A DNA stretch of 64,000 nucleotides from Cristatella mucedo (GCA_009760855.2 WPIO01000009.1:8331001-8395000); one strand, 5' to 3'; positions 35,197 to 62,809 are shown, counted from the first letter of the stretch. A program made the numbers and translations. The notes: generated by a model from the letters alone, not told the origin.

Positions 35197-36015
35197 GTTG
35201 GAGTGACGTGACAATATGATATTAGCAATTGGTTGTTGAAGCATCGTTCAAAGTGCCGTCACTGAGTACTCTTTTAAGCTATTTTAAAATATGTTAGTGC
35301 TCATAAAATTTAATTGAGTTCTTTTTCGATAACTTTAGCCGCGATGACATGGCCGATAGGTTCCCTGGTGCAGCCCGCTCACTCGCCCCACCCACGCTGC
35401 GGTCGGCGTAGGTGCGCTCTTCTTTCAATCACCTTTCGACGAAGGCACGCTGCAATCCATCAAGATTTTGTAATCATAATTCGAAGATTTCTACAGATTT
35501 CATAAGTAGACCCCCGTGGCATATTGCAGTAAGAGCTAATAAGCTTCAGATGTCTTGTCTTTTGCCACCTCGTGGCGCACAGCCAAAATTTGTAATTGCA
35601 AAAATCAGAATGTGAAAGTGAACGCTAGGCATACTGAAAATAGGATTTCATGTAAATGACAGATATAATTCTGAATCTATGCTGAATTTATATTACTCCA
35701 GCTCGACTTTACTCGACTTTCGGAGAGAGCTAAAACGGTTCTGACTGAACTTTAAAGATTTGTCTTTTTCGATTTATTTTACTCAGCAATAAAAAGACAA
35801 ACTCAAACTTGCTGCTCCTTCTGCGCTATTTTCACCCTTTAAATGCATATGTAACTGCCAGGTCTAGGCTAGTTTTGGTATCAGTAAGGCGTCTAAAAGA
35901 TAAGCAGCAGAGGCATTAAATGAGGTTTATTTCTCGTGTATCCTTCGAAGTGAAGGGCATTGCTTAAAACTCATATATGTCATGCAAATTACGTCCAGTC
36001 ACTCTAGCTGACACG
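35197..36015. promoter_or_regulatory. SAP18 upstream region
   Basis: Presumed promoter side of SAP18. TGACGTGA (CRE-like) is at about 35204-35211. No TATA box at an obvious distance and no other gene recognised. Confidence 0.35.
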
Positions 36016-36019
36016 AAAT

Positions 36020-36245
36020 TATTGATTGGTTAAACATCAGTTCTCTGAGGGTGCTTTCTTATTATTATCTCAGGATTTTTTCGGATCCCTGTGAATAGTC
36101 ATGTGCATGCTTTTGCGTGCTGATCCAGAAAATTGTATAAATAACCATAAAGACACGCTTCCTTTACTGTATGTACAAAGGTTCCTAGAAAGAGATTTAG
36201 TTCTCTGATGGCGATGTACGTTGGTATTATTATGATTATTACTAC
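36020..36245 (+). mobile_element. Two LINE-A 3' end fragments
   Basis: First piece TCAGTTCTCTGAGGGTGCTT with ATT tail. Second from about 36100 with CACGCTTCCTTTACTG, GTTCCTAGAAAGAGATTTAG and an ATT tail. Confidence 0.65.
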
Positions 36246-36469
36246 ACCAGTACACCGAAACTATCGGGGTGCTAAGGATAAGGAACGCGCTTTGTCAACT
36301 TAAGGAATTAGAATTTGACCGAGCGAATGTTATGAAAGCATTAGTCTACTGCAAACACATCTGTAGAGAGGCGAACGAGATGCCGATAAGACTTTAGTCT
36401 TTTAGACATAGTATTGAATATCACGCTATGCACAGCTTAATACATCCACGTCAAGCCCAGCAAATCGAT

Positions 36470-36625
36470 CTGGTTTGGCCCAAAGGTAAAGATTCTTGCC
36501 TTTGACGACCAAGGACAAGGTGCTCGCTCATTTGATGACCGAGGTCGTGGGCTAGAGCCCTGCGGCATGTATGAAGCGCCTGGATAGAGAATCAGTACTC
36601 TTAGGACGCAATAACAATGAATTAC
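36470..36625 (+). mobile_element. SINE-A copy
   Basis: Head GGTTTGGCCCAAAGGTAAAG, B-box arm GAGGTCGTGGGCTAGAGCCC, tail TGAAGCGCCTGGATAGAGAA and TACTCTTAGGACGCAATAAC. Confidence 0.82.
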
Positions 36626-36769
36626 GTTTTAAATATTCTATTAAAAAGTGAGGATTTTCTCGATGAAGAAGACACACATAAAAGTAGTGGTATTGCATAA
36701 TGATCGTGACTATTGATGCACTAACTTAAAACTAAAGATCACCTTATTCAACTTGCTCATTTATCTTGC

Positions 36770-36905
36770 CAAAGAAGAGCAATGACGGCATTCATCCGAG
36801 TGCAGCAGGCAACAATTAATAGCCAGCCGCTCTGCAGAGTCAAACCCACTACCTGGGTCGTGTGATGCGAGTAGCTCGCCGATGGGCTAAGGCGAATACA
36901 AATTA
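36770..36905 (-). mobile_element. Possible degenerate tRNA-derived SINE (SINE-B-like)
   Basis: AGTCAAACCCACTACCTGGG resembles a reversed B-box arm, and GCCGATGGGCTAAGGC the reversed A-box arm. The body is hard to recognise. Confidence 0.4.
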
Positions 36906-37018
36906 TTATGGCACCAGAAGAAGGGTGATTGGTTGATCCCAAAGTGCATGTAGTGTGATCTCGTTGCAGACTGGGTCGGTAACTGATTTAGGGTTTCCTG
37001 TCAATATTTTGGTTTCTC

Positions 37019-37038
37019 ATCTCCCTCTTTCTCTCTCC

Positions 37039-37127
<89 letters not shown>

Positions 37128-37160
37128 CTCTGTCTCTCTCTCTCTGTCTCTCTCCGTCTC
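37019..37160 (+). repeat. (CT)n microsatellite
   Basis: About 140 bp of CT with CTGTCTC variants at the end. Confidence 0.95.
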
Positions 37161-37165
37161 TCTCG

Positions 37166-37264
37166 AATATTTAGCCCATAGAGAACAAAAAAAAAGTGAT
37201 CCCTCTCTCTCTCTCTTTTTCAAGAGAGAATCACTTTTTTGGCTCACTCAGAGCTAAATATTGG
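37166..37264. repeat. Imperfect foldback next to the CT tract
   Basis: AATATTTAGC and AAAAAAGTGAT on the left (37166-37200) are mirrored by ATCACTTTTTT and GCTAAATATT on the right (37229-37262), around a CT-rich loop. Confidence 0.8.
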
Positions 37265-38735
37265 CTAGGAATAAATATATAAATATGCATATAAACTAGC
37301 GTTACATTGAAATTATGTGATGGACCTATTTCATATAACTGACAGATAGCTAGCTTATCATGCACCGCCAAACAATGAATACCCCCACCGAGGTGTGGCA
37401 GCAGTTAGGGTTTCCAACCATTTTGCAGCCCCCACCCGATAAAAAATAAGCAATAAAAATACACATGTATACTGAGTGCAGATGTTTTTTTCACTGGAAA
37501 TGTAGCAACAGATCGTCATATAAACAGCTGAGCATGGCTTCTGCACTTTATGATGAAGACACTGATCCCTACCTACAGTGGTGAGTATATCTATGAATGA
37601 ATGGCTAAGGGAAGAGATTAGTAATTGTGACAGATCACCATGCAGGCATTGCAGCACACTGGCAGGCCTGCTGCTCCATCTAATTCAAACAATAATCGTG
37701 TGAAATTGGCAGGTTAAAGTTCATAACTCGATGAACGAGCCGGTCGAGCGCTCAATAGATCAGCCGGTAGAGCAAAATGCTTGCTTTGACTTACATGATT
37801 CGCTATTGCTTGGCCCACTCAAACCTAGCTGAACTGCTGAATCAGATTCAGCCTGCTCTTGCCATCTGGTCCTCTTAGGAAAATTGATTAGCCGCATTAG
37901 AAGCTGCAACATTGGAAATCAATTAGCTGCATGCCCTACGTCTGCATGAATTGCCTTGAACGTGCTCGTCCGTGCTGAAATAATCTTGCATATTATCACT
38001 GACAAATTGTATGCTGTTTTCGAGTACATTCAAAAGCTCTAGAAAGGTTGAGTTCTCTGATGGGCTGCATGCAAATTTTTTATATTGCTGAGACTTGAGA
38101 CAAATTGAATTAAGTGGCACACACAACAGCCTCTTGACTTTGAATAATTTACTTATGAAAATCTTTAAAAATTACAGGAGTCTTTGGCAAAGGTCCCGAT
38201 ACATCGAAGCCGAAGAAGATATAATTTAGAATTTATTAGCTACACGTACGTCCCGTAACTGTTTTTACTTTACATGCCTTCGGATCTTCCTAAAAAATAA
38301 CCAATCGGCTGGCTGGCAACTGGTCAAATTGTGGGCGATAGCCTTCTCGCAAAGCCATTTGGGCAAAATGTTACTGCCGGCGGGTTGCCGCGGAAGAGGG
38401 GCACGACCAAAGGGCTTCACGAGGCCTGCTGACATACCACTTTGGGATAGAGCCAAAAGAGCTGCAGCTAATTGTTAAAAGCCCCTTCTAGGCGGTGCGA
38501 ATCTCGGCGTATTCTTTCGACTGTGGGAGCCGCCTTCTACCATGGCCTCGCTAAGTTTAGGCTAGCTGACATTCGATCGCGGACGGTTACAAATTTCCTG
38601 AAGCTAAGTGACAATAAGTAAGGCTTCCACTAATCCAAAATTAATCCGATAACCAAAGTAGCAGATGAATCAGAATGATCGAGAACTATGTCTTCAAACT
38701 GACAGACAAACCTCGAAGCAAGTCGCCCAGTCTAT
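37265..38735. other. No gene recognised
   Basis: Mixed sequence. A worn LINE-A terminus (CTAGAAAGGTTGAGTTCTCT) at about 38038-38060 is the only identifiable item. Confidence 0.35.
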
Positions 38736-38739
38736 GACA

Positions 38740-39095
38740 ATAATAATAATGTACTTGATAAAGCGCCCTCAGAGAACTTAATCTCTTTCTAGGCGCTTTA
38801 CATTTGCTGCAAAGGGAAATGAAATTAAATGGTAAGTAAAATCATGCTTGAAAAACAAACAACATGAATAACATGGTTAGGGGTGACATGCACAGGGTCA
38901 GCATGCAAATGTGGTTAGTGGCAGCATGCACAGTGTCAGCACGCATAAGCACATCAAGGACGAATCACAGGGACCCACTAAATGCTGTCCTAAATAGGTG
39001 TGTTTTGAAGTTCCTTTTAAATGTGGTCAGGTCAGAGGATGTTCTGACGCAGGTCGGGAGGGAGTTCCAGGCTTTGGGAGCATGCGAACTAAATA
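38740..39095 (-). mobile_element. LINE-A copy
   Basis: ATT tail reversed (AATAATAATAATG), GATAAAGCGCCCTCAGAGAA, CTTTCTAGGCGCTTTACATT, through GAGTTCCAGGCTTTGGGAGC-type codons. It breaks off at AACTAAATAATACCC. Confidence 0.88.
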
Positions 39096-39635
39096 ATACC
39101 CAGAATACGATCGGGCGATAAATTTGCCCGACTTATTTTTATTCCAGCGGGATTTCTAACGTTGGCAGACGAGCCAATAGCTGCTGACTTTCCAACTTGT
39201 CAGCTCTTATTAGGACACTACACCATTAAAAATTCACTCGTTTTTGCAGACCACTCTGTAGGCGGCTTTTAGGCCTCAGAAGTGAGCCTTTAATTTGAAA
39301 ACCACGCAATTTCTTTTGAGACGGTTCACGCAAAGCAAATTTTAAGAACTATTTCTCTGACAGCTAAAAATGAGGCCCAAAGGACATCACGTAAAGCCCT
39401 TAATCGCGGGCCATCTTTAAATCCCAGTCCATCCGGCACTGGACTCGGTGAGATTTTACTGACCTCTCCTCAGCAGCCAAAGCTGCTCGAGACCACCAAC
39501 CCTCATTTGCAAGCCACCGGTGGGGTAGCTTCGTGACGACAAAACTGTGAAACAATGCCAGGCTTCTCTAACTGCATCAACACGTTTGTCTCACATTGCG
39601 GAATTCCTGTACGCGTAAATCATGACCAATGCCAA
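39096..39635. other. No gene recognised
   Basis: Nothing identifiable between the LINE-A and SINE-A copies. Confidence 0.3.
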
Positions 39636-39639
39636 GCTG

Positions 39640-39785
39640 GTTTGGTCGAGCGGTTAAGGTGATCGCCCCAACCAAGGTCTGGCTGAGGTCGTGGGCTCGA
39701 GCCCCGAGGCAAATGTGAAGCGCCTGAATAGTGATTAAGTTCTCTTGGGGCGCTATACAAATGAATTATATTCATTTTATTTATT
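39640..39785 (+). mobile_element. SINE-A copy (well preserved)
   Basis: Head CTGGTTTGGTCGAGCGGTTA, AAGGTGATCGCC, B-box arm GAGGTCGTGGGCTCGAGCCC, then AAATGTGAAGCGCCTGAATA, GTTCTCTTGGGGCGCTATAC and AAATGAATTATATT. The TGGTCGAGCGGTTAAGG A-box arm is like class II (Leu/Ser) tRNAs. Confidence 0.9.
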
Positions 39786-39859
39786 TGTGAGTTCGCGGAG
39801 TTACGTAGGCCGTACTTTAGGATCGCTAATCGACAGACACTTGTCGAATGATTTTGGCT

Positions 39860-40500
39860 GATATTAATATTAATAATGCACTTGATAAAGCGCCCTCAGA
39901 GAATTCCATCCCTTTCTAGGCGCTTTACATTTGCTGTAAAGGGAAACGCGACTGAACGGTGAGTAATATCATGCTTGATAAACAGCATGAACAACATGGT
40001 TAGGGGTGATATGCACAGGGTCAGCATGCAAGTGTGGTTAGTGGCAGCATTCACAGTGTCAGTACGAATAAGCAAATGAAGGACGAATCACAGAGACACA
40101 CTAAATGCGGTCCTAAATAGGTGTGTTAGTTCTTAGTGTGTTAGTGTGTTTGTGCGTTAGTTTAAGTTCTTTTTAAATGTGGTCAAGTCAGGGGATGTTC
40201 TGACGCAAGTCGGGAGTGAGTTCCAGGCCTTGGGAGCTTACGAACTAAATGCACGGTCTCCAAAGGATTTGAGGTTTGTACGAGGTATTGGTAAACTGTT
40301 GGATTCCGAAAACCTGGTGGTACGATGCTTGGCCTGGTGGGGAGTAGATCTGAGAGATAGGCTGGAGCCAAAGAATGAAGTGACCAAAAAGTGAGCGACT
40401 AAACCTTGAAGTCGATGCGTTGCTTGACTGAGAGCCAGTGCTGGTCGGCGAGAAGTGGTGTGATGTGGCAACTGCGACGCTCACGACAGACAAGCCTAGC
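39860..40500 (-). mobile_element. LINE-A copy
   Basis: Tail GATAAAGCGCCCTCAGAGAA, 3' UTR, a local GTGTGTTAG expansion near 40124-40160, then C-terminal ORF with NLKSFGDRAFSS and PHHTTSRRP-type residues on the minus strand. Confidence 0.9.
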
Positions 40501-41615
40501 TGCGGAGTTTCATACTCACGGTTCTAGCTCGTGATCCTATCACCAAAATTAATTTTTGTCAACTTTCCAGATAGACTCACTGGTAAACAAATGCGAGTGC
40601 CATCATGTACTCTTTCAGCAATGCAAGGCGAGATCCAAACAAATAATTGTACCTTGTGAGTTAGAAGTAACCATAAATGCTCACAAATTTTTTTATTGCT
40701 AGTAACGTTCTCTTACTTAATCATCCGATGTGAATGAGTTGGTGTACATGTTACATGTCGAACGTATTGCATTCGTCATATTAGCTAGGAACTTGATATT
40801 CCAACTACGAAAAACTTATTTCCAGGGGTCATTAATGGAATCGCTGGAAAGGAATGTGGACTAGCGTATAACAACCATTGCTGTAGCTCATCGTACTGAA
40901 TGTGTGGAAGATGGCCAACGATGTTAATGGAATCTTTTCGCATGTACTGCACGCTAATTGAGAATGTATCAGCAAGAGTTTTTCAAAACAGGTGAACCGG
41001 AACGTGACCCTCATCTCTGGCTTCAGAGATGTAGCTGAAGCTCAAGAGATTACACAACGCCATCTTCTGTATTTCTGTATAAAAATAGGGCATTTTTATC
41101 GTCAATGAAATAAGGGAATAGAGTTTAAGGTACTTTGCTTGAGCAGTAAAAAAAGAATATCAACTAATTAACTAACTAATTAATTAATTAACTAATTAAC
41201 TAAACTTTAGTAAAACAAATACACTATTTTAGCATGCTAGAGCACAGGAACAATAATTAACATGGACGAGGCGAGTTCTTTGCTTCACTTTACATTTCGT
41301 CAAGCCAGGGGATTTTTTTAGAAATCCCGACTGAAGCCTACTTGCTAGGTTTGATGTTCAACATAAATTTAAGGCATTCCGTTTCTAATCATGTCCGCTT
41401 CTTTAATGGAAATAGCAAGAACAAGACTGTGCGGAGATTTTTCTCAAGTTATCCAGGTCTGTGCATGACTTGTTAATGAGCGGTGACCCGAATTCGGAGC
41501 CTCGTTGACTGATGCAGGGCCAAAAAACTGGGGCCGCTGTCATGTTTATTAGATTGGTTACGGTGGGTCGAGAAGAGGATCGAGGATTGCGCGAGCGTAG
41601 AGGTCAGAGGGCAGC
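40501..41615. other. No gene recognised
   Basis: AT-rich sequence with an AATTAACTAACT-type tandem stretch at about 41163-41205 and a possible LINE-A scrap near 41290. No gene. Confidence 0.35.
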
Positions 41616-41619
41616 AGGC

Positions 41620-42445
41620 TTCCCCCGTCAGAGGCAACACTGCACTGGCGAAGCTCTCAGCTTAGCCGCGATGCAGCCCTTCCTTACCTTCGTGGCTTCG
41701 ACTAGGGCGCTAGGTGCAGACCCGGCTTCCGGTCACTTAGCTCAAGTTAGAATGGAGCTCGGTGCAGGCTATGCGGTTTGGAGACGGACCGACTAATGTG
41801 CTTGCCATAGTGGGCTCGACCAGGACACCGGGTGTGTGTAGGCCCGCCAAAGTTAGAATGGAGCCTGTGCAGTCGATGCGGTTAGGATGTGCACCGACTA
41901 ATGTGCCTAAGTAGAAATAGCAGCTTCGCCCGAGGTCAGGAGTTTAGAGGAGAGAGAGAATATAATGGGACGACTGACGAAGAAAGCTCGGAGCTGCGAA
42001 ACTTCCGTAGTCGACGCGAGACTACTCGAGACTACGCGAGACTACGACGCTTCGAGAGCACGAGAATCGAACTTGCGGCGACGAACAGCTAAGTGCAACT
42101 TTGACTGCGCAGCTGTGTTCTGCCGGCTACTTAATTAGCTGCTCGTATCTTGGGGTGCTGTAGAGGTCCGCCTTCGGAGTCGGGACCATCGCTAGCGACG
42201 CGCGCGTAGGGTAGATTTTTATACGCTGGCTTCGGGAGTTCGCGAAGTTAACCCCGTTGGTCCGGTTCGCGCCGCGTAAAAGCGCTTGCACCGGCGCGTA
42301 ACCGCCACTAACAGGCCTACAATAAAGTGTCGCTTTCGGCTTTCCCAGCTGCGGCCGCTTGTGTTTTAACCGCGAACGCTGCAGCGCGCTGCATTTTGCA
42401 GTCCACGGTAGAGAGCCTGGGAGGGGGAGGGGACGAGCTGCTAGC
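41620..42445 (+). mobile_element. LTR-like repeat, copy 1
   Basis: Shares with the reverse complement of 56090-56540 the ordered words GGTGCAG, GTTAGAATGGAGC, GACTAATGTGCTT, GCCATAGTGGGCTCGA, CCGACTAATGTGC, AAGTAGAAAT, CCACTAACAGGCC, ACAATAAA, and TTGTGTTTTAACC. About 250 bp (42000-42250) is present here but missing in the other copy. An AATAAA inside the element near its 3' side is typical of an LTR, but terminal TG..CA and target-site duplications were not settled. Confidence 0.55.
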
Positions 42446-43035
42446 TATCCCCGCACGGTTATAACGCCGTGCGAAGCTAGCAGCTTCGTAGCAGTACTAC
42501 GGGGCTGGACAGGCAGATCCTTGCCGAATCCTTGCTCATTTCGCAGAGCTCCGCGATGACCTGATGACTGATGACGGCGGCTCTCCATCTTTGGACACTT
42601 TTGTCATCGGGGCTTTCGTAGTCTGGACTGAGCGTTCACTTCGCCAGTTGCTCGTCGTGTACTCAGGGGTTTCGTGCGATATTGCGAAAGCCCCTTCAAG
42701 TCGATAAAATATTCGCGGAACGGGATAACGGCGGGAAATTAAAATTTGATAATAAATGATATTGTTAAAAATTATAACCTCGGGAAAGCTGGGGTTTATA
42801 GTCCGTGATAAGTTCTTTCGTGGTACCGAAATCAGCGGCATAGTCTTTCAGAGTGTTGCAATTTTCTCGTCCTAGCTCCGCGAGTTTATTGATGGCGACC
42901 CACTTACCTATAGCGATAGCCTATGATAATAATAGGTCGTCATCCTCTCGAACGGTGGAACAGATCAGCCCTTAGTCTTTGGCGTGGGTAGTGAGGTACT
43001 TACGACTTCAGGTCAGCCGCGAAGGCTGTGGATTG
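42446..43035. other. No gene recognised
   Basis: Unique-looking sequence with no motif. Confidence 0.3.
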
Positions 43036-43039
43036 GTGT

Positions 43040-43150
43040 TTCGGGCGATCGCTCTCACCGTTAGTGAGAAATGCAGGATCGCCTGCCCCGGGGCTCGAAC
43101 CCACGACCTGGGTCTCCAAGTGCGAGCGCCCTTATCCCCTGGCCGTGACA
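43040..43150 (-). mobile_element. tRNA-derived SINE head
   Basis: GCCCCGGGGCTCGAACCCAC and GACCTGGGTCTCCAAGTGCG read as a reversed B-box arm and anticodon region, with CCTGGCCGTGAC as the reversed 5' end. It is close to SINE-B but its B box is GGTTCGAGCCCC. A real tRNA is unlikely because the acceptor ends do not pair. Confidence 0.5.
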
Positions 43151-44210
43151 ATCAGAACCGCCCTAAAGTCGTCGGAAATTGAGACCCGCCGAAGCGCCGG
43201 CTCCCTTACGGACCAAAGGTCAAACCAACGTTGTCTCGGCCTCGGCCATTTCACGCCTCCGAACGGCGAAGTCCGCCTGCAGTGGCTGGCGGCAGCTGGC
43301 TACAGCTGATTGGCGGCCTTAACGCCGACGGTGACCCTTCGCTAGCCAAGCCAGGACGGGGCCCGAACGCACGCCCGCGGCAAGCTCGATCGGCGAAGGA
43401 TGAGCGCCGCTGCGCGAGCGAGAGGCTTCTCGCCATTCGCGCGCTTACCGTCCGCCCGCGGTACGCGCTGTTCACGATAGCAGCGAAAGTGAGTACACAA
43501 AACGAGCAGCGTTTCTGCAGCGTGCAGCATACTGCGACGGCATATCTCGCTCGAAGCTTGACACTTGGATGGCTGTGCGCGCGATCAAGCGTACGACGCA
43601 GAGGCGACCTTGCCGGAAAGAGACGAGCAGAATTGGTCCAGCTGGCTAGCAAGCTACTGCTGACCCACGGCCGGGGCCGGGGGATGGGAGTGCGAGGGGG
43701 CCCGTCACGCCCCCCCCCCCCCCCCCCCCCCCGCCGCTAGGTCATTAGGTCACCTAGTCTTCTCGCGCTAACTCCATACAAAAAATAGCGCAAGCCTTTC
43801 ATGTCGGAGCGGGCAAAGTTTGGTGGATGGTATCGCTTCGAGGAACAAAAGGTACACTGAGTTGGTGGGAATCATGTACCGGTGGACGGCAGCAGCGCAG
43901 ACGGATGTTAATACTACTGGTCTATCGCCACCCCACGTGACAAGTGCTGCGACGCTCTTGAGAACTTACCTTCATTCGTAAAATATGACATTAATATATT
44001 TATAAAGAAATTAGAAGAAATTAGAAACATTTCTGGTATTAATGAATGAGGTATCTCCCCGCTTGACGAATACGCGTCGGGGTTTCCTAGCGCAGGCTTT
44101 GGCGGGTTAACCCCCCTTCGCCGCGTAATGCACGCGCCGCCTCCTCGCGTGGATCTTACCGCTGCATTTTTGCACGCAAGATCAAGGAGCTAGGAGCAGA
44201 AAAATTGGGA
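43151..44210 (+). promoter_or_regulatory. CpG-rich region upstream of the TMEM47-like gene
   Basis: GC-rich DNA ending 1-200 bp before the ATG, probably promoter and 5' UTR. It contains a run of 23 C at 43710-43732. Transcription start not determinable. Open frames here (for example 43231-43740) lack motifs. Confidence 0.4.
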
Positions 44211-60565
<16,355 letters not shown>

Positions 60566-60875
60566 CGGAAGCAGCAGTCACCGCCGACTGCTGCTGCTGC
60601 TGCACAATCGCACTCACACGTGCCGGCTGCACAGCGTCGAACACATGAGTCTGCTACCGTCCGTACGTGACGGCAGCAGCAGCAGCAGCCGAAGCAGTAC
60701 GGGCCAACTGTCATGACTCACAAGCACTCGTTCTACACCCCGCGTTCCGTTTTGAGTGAGGCACGACAGTGTGTAACTAGCGCGTGCACTCAAGCAAGCA
60801 GACGCAGAGTGCAAGCAGACACAGGATTCGGTGCGGCATGATAGCCTCTTAACAGAGGCAGCATGATTGCAGGAC

Positions 60876-60881
60876 ATTAAA
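60876..60881 (+). terminator. Candidate polyadenylation signal of the TMEM47-like gene
   Basis: ATTAAA 310 nt after the stop codon. If used, the two convergent transcripts nearly meet or overlap at their ends. Confidence 0.4.
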
Positions 60882-60894
60882 ACGCCCATCCATG

Positions 60895-61210
60895 TCATTC
60901 AGGCAGCTTTTTAATTTTACAGAAGTACAGAGGGCCGAAATTGGCTTGCACTGAGGGCAGTACGACTTGCCCGTACGTGCAGCCATTCCAGAATTTGAAC
61001 ACGTGACTCAGCCGCCTGGCGACGTCACTGGTGTCCACCACCGCGTAGCGACTTGGCGGTGGCAGAGGTGCGCCGCCGATCTTTTGCTGCTCCGGCGCCC
61101 TCTCAGCGCGTGCGCATGCCTCCTCGACGACGCCGTCGTTCTGACCAGGCGACAGGGAGCATGTCGAGTAGACGACAGTGCCACCCGGACGGCACGCATC
61201 CAAAGCCGAG
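60895..61210 (-). CDS. NSUN4: NSUN4-type rRNA m5C methyltransferase, last coding exon
   Basis: Acceptor ACATCATTTGCAG (AG 61212-61211), one nucleotide completing a split codon, then 104 codons and TGA at 60897-60895. It shows the NOL1/NOP2/Sun motif VI region PGGTVVYSTCSLSPGQND (the Cys of STCS is the catalytic nucleophile in this family) and the C-terminal VVLPSVQANFGPLYFCK, closest to NSUN4 (ANFGPMYFCK). Known role: NSUN4 methylates a cytosine in the mitochondrial small-subunit rRNA and, with MTERF4, helps mitoribosome assembly. A Pro/Ala-rich insert (PEQQKIGGAPLPPPS) lies between the blocks. SAM-binding motifs and the PCT/PCS motif must be in upstream exons at higher coordinates. None was found up to 64000, so the gene runs out of the window or its exons are hidden among repeats. 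Confidence 0.9.
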
Positions 61211-61598
61211 CTGCAAATGATGTAATGAGCCCCCCTCGGTCGTCCTCATGAGCAAGCTAGCTCATACTTACAGCAAGCTCATACTGAGATTCTGCCGCAT
61301 CTAGCCGATACAAGCTGTCGTGCGAGCAGTCAACACGAGCGTCGTTCGACTGTGAAAGCAGCGCAACAGCAGCAGAGGGCAAACAGCAAAACGAAACAAC
61401 AAACAGGGGGGGGGGCCAGTCCACGGCCACGGCTGATTGTGCTTAAGCTCCGCTATTTAAACCGATTGCCAATGTACCAGTCAGTATGAACAACGAGACG
61501 GTTGGGCGTACAAAGCTTGCCTTTTTTCAAGCTATCTGTCTCTCAACTCCATCAAGCCACTAGGCCTAAAAGGGTTGCTAGTTATGCTAGGCAGCTTG
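61211..61598. other. NSUN4 intron, no other gene
   Basis: Includes a G-run near 61407-61415 and a TACAGCAAGCTCATAC word. No exon seen. Confidence 0.4.
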
Positions 61599-61599
61599 C

Positions 61600-61630
61600 T
61601 ATAGCGATATATATAGCGATATATATATAG

Positions 61631-61662
<32 letters not shown>

Positions 61663-61668
61663 CTATCG

Positions 61669-61704
<36 letters not shown>

Positions 61705-61706
61705 CT
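61600..61706. repeat. (AT)n with GCGATATA interruptions, self-complementary
   Basis: TATAGCGATATATAT units on the left are mirrored by ATATCGCTATCGC in the middle and TATATAGCTATAGC at the right end, so the tract can fold on itself. Confidence 0.9.
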
Positions 61707-61709
61707 ATA

Positions 61710-62580
61710 GCGCACTCAAAGCATAGACTGCTTTTGGTGTGCGTACGTTAGTCAACAGACTTCATCTCTCGGAACAAAAGGGAAAGTGAGGCTGCACTTC
61801 TGAGTCGGGAGGACCGCAGTCGAAGATGTAAGAAGCACGGGAGCAGCAGCAGCAGCTGTAAAGGATATAGAGCCATATATATATATATATATATATATAG
61901 ACGGCAACGATAGAGTCGATGTTGTCGTTGCGTAAGAATTGTGGAAGCGGGATCCACAGTCTAGGACCTGCAGAGCCAAAGCTTCTGTCGCCACCAGTCA
62001 TTAAGCGGAGGAATGGAACTGCAAAGGTATTGTCAATAGAAGGCCTAAGGGAGGCTAAAACTGGTGCAGCAGTTAAGTTTGTACGAAGGAGCCAAGCCAC
62101 GGTGGGCTTTGCGCGCGGCAGAGTAAGAATTTTGCACTGTATCCGTTGATCAACCGGCCGCAAAGGAGACACGTGACTGAGTCTTTGGGATTTGTTGACT
62201 AAATTTGCAGCTACATTTATCGCCAGCTGCAGGGGCTTAATGGCTTTGTTTTTGGTAGCCCAGCCAAAAAATAGAATTGCAGTAGTCCAGGCAAGACAGG
62301 GAGTTGCCAGCCACCGTGGTAGGCAGTACCTAATCTTAGCACAGGTATCGAACGTGTTAGGTAGCCGTGAAAGCAGTTTTCTTAATGAGGTTTTCAAACT
62401 TTTAGGCAGTTGTCAATGAGGACACCTAAATTCCGAGCACAAGATGGCGGTCGCACTACAGCATCACCAACTAGAAGAGCAAAACCCTGTTTAAGTCCAG
62501 CTGCATGCTAGGGGTGGCCTATGAGTACGATTTTGGCTTTATCATACATAGTTGAGTTAGAGAAAAACGCATGACATCCA
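61710..62580 (-). mobile_element. LINE-B copy (longest in the window)
   Basis: Minus-strand translation, 5' to 3': DKAKIVLIGHP, CARNLGVLIDNCLKV, then CLAWTTAILFFGWATKNKAI, LAINVAANLV, VDQRIQCKILTL, AWLLRTNLTAAPVL, and DRSFGSAGPRLWIPLPQFL. This order is that of the C-terminal half of CR1/L2-type LINE ORFs. Contains an (AT)n insert at about 61876-61899. Stops make it non-functional. Confidence 0.88.
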
Positions 62581-62805
62581 GGATAGAATGTCTGCAAGGA
62601 TGTCATCGGTTTATTAGTAAATGCAGTTGATTCCAATTGTTTATATGACAACTAGAGCTAGGTATTTTAAGCACAGAAGTGATGGCCGATCTAATGGGCT
62701 CGAAATACTTTTCCTAGTCTTAAAATTTGTTCTAGCTTTTCGAGAATCTTCGACGAGAAATGAAGAAGGGAGGCCGGCAGATAGTTCGCTAGAAAATATA
62801 ATATA
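62581..62805. other. No gene recognised
   Basis: Possibly more of LINE-B, but too worn to tell. Confidence 0.3.
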
Positions 62806-62809
62806 GAGA

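Noticed and set aside
39645-39722. Functional tRNA gene (class II Leu/Ser type)
   Set aside because: A and B boxes are present but the acceptor stem does not pair and the sequence continues into the SINE-A tail, so it is a SINE head.
43231-43740. 169-residue plus-strand open frame in the CpG-rich block
   Set aside because: No domain, ends in a poly-C run, and the opposite strand is equally open. Composition effect.
61762-62397. 211-residue minus-strand open frame as a host gene
   Set aside because: It is the C-terminal part of a LINE-B ORF (AGPRLW.PLPQFL) interrupted by an (AT)n insert.
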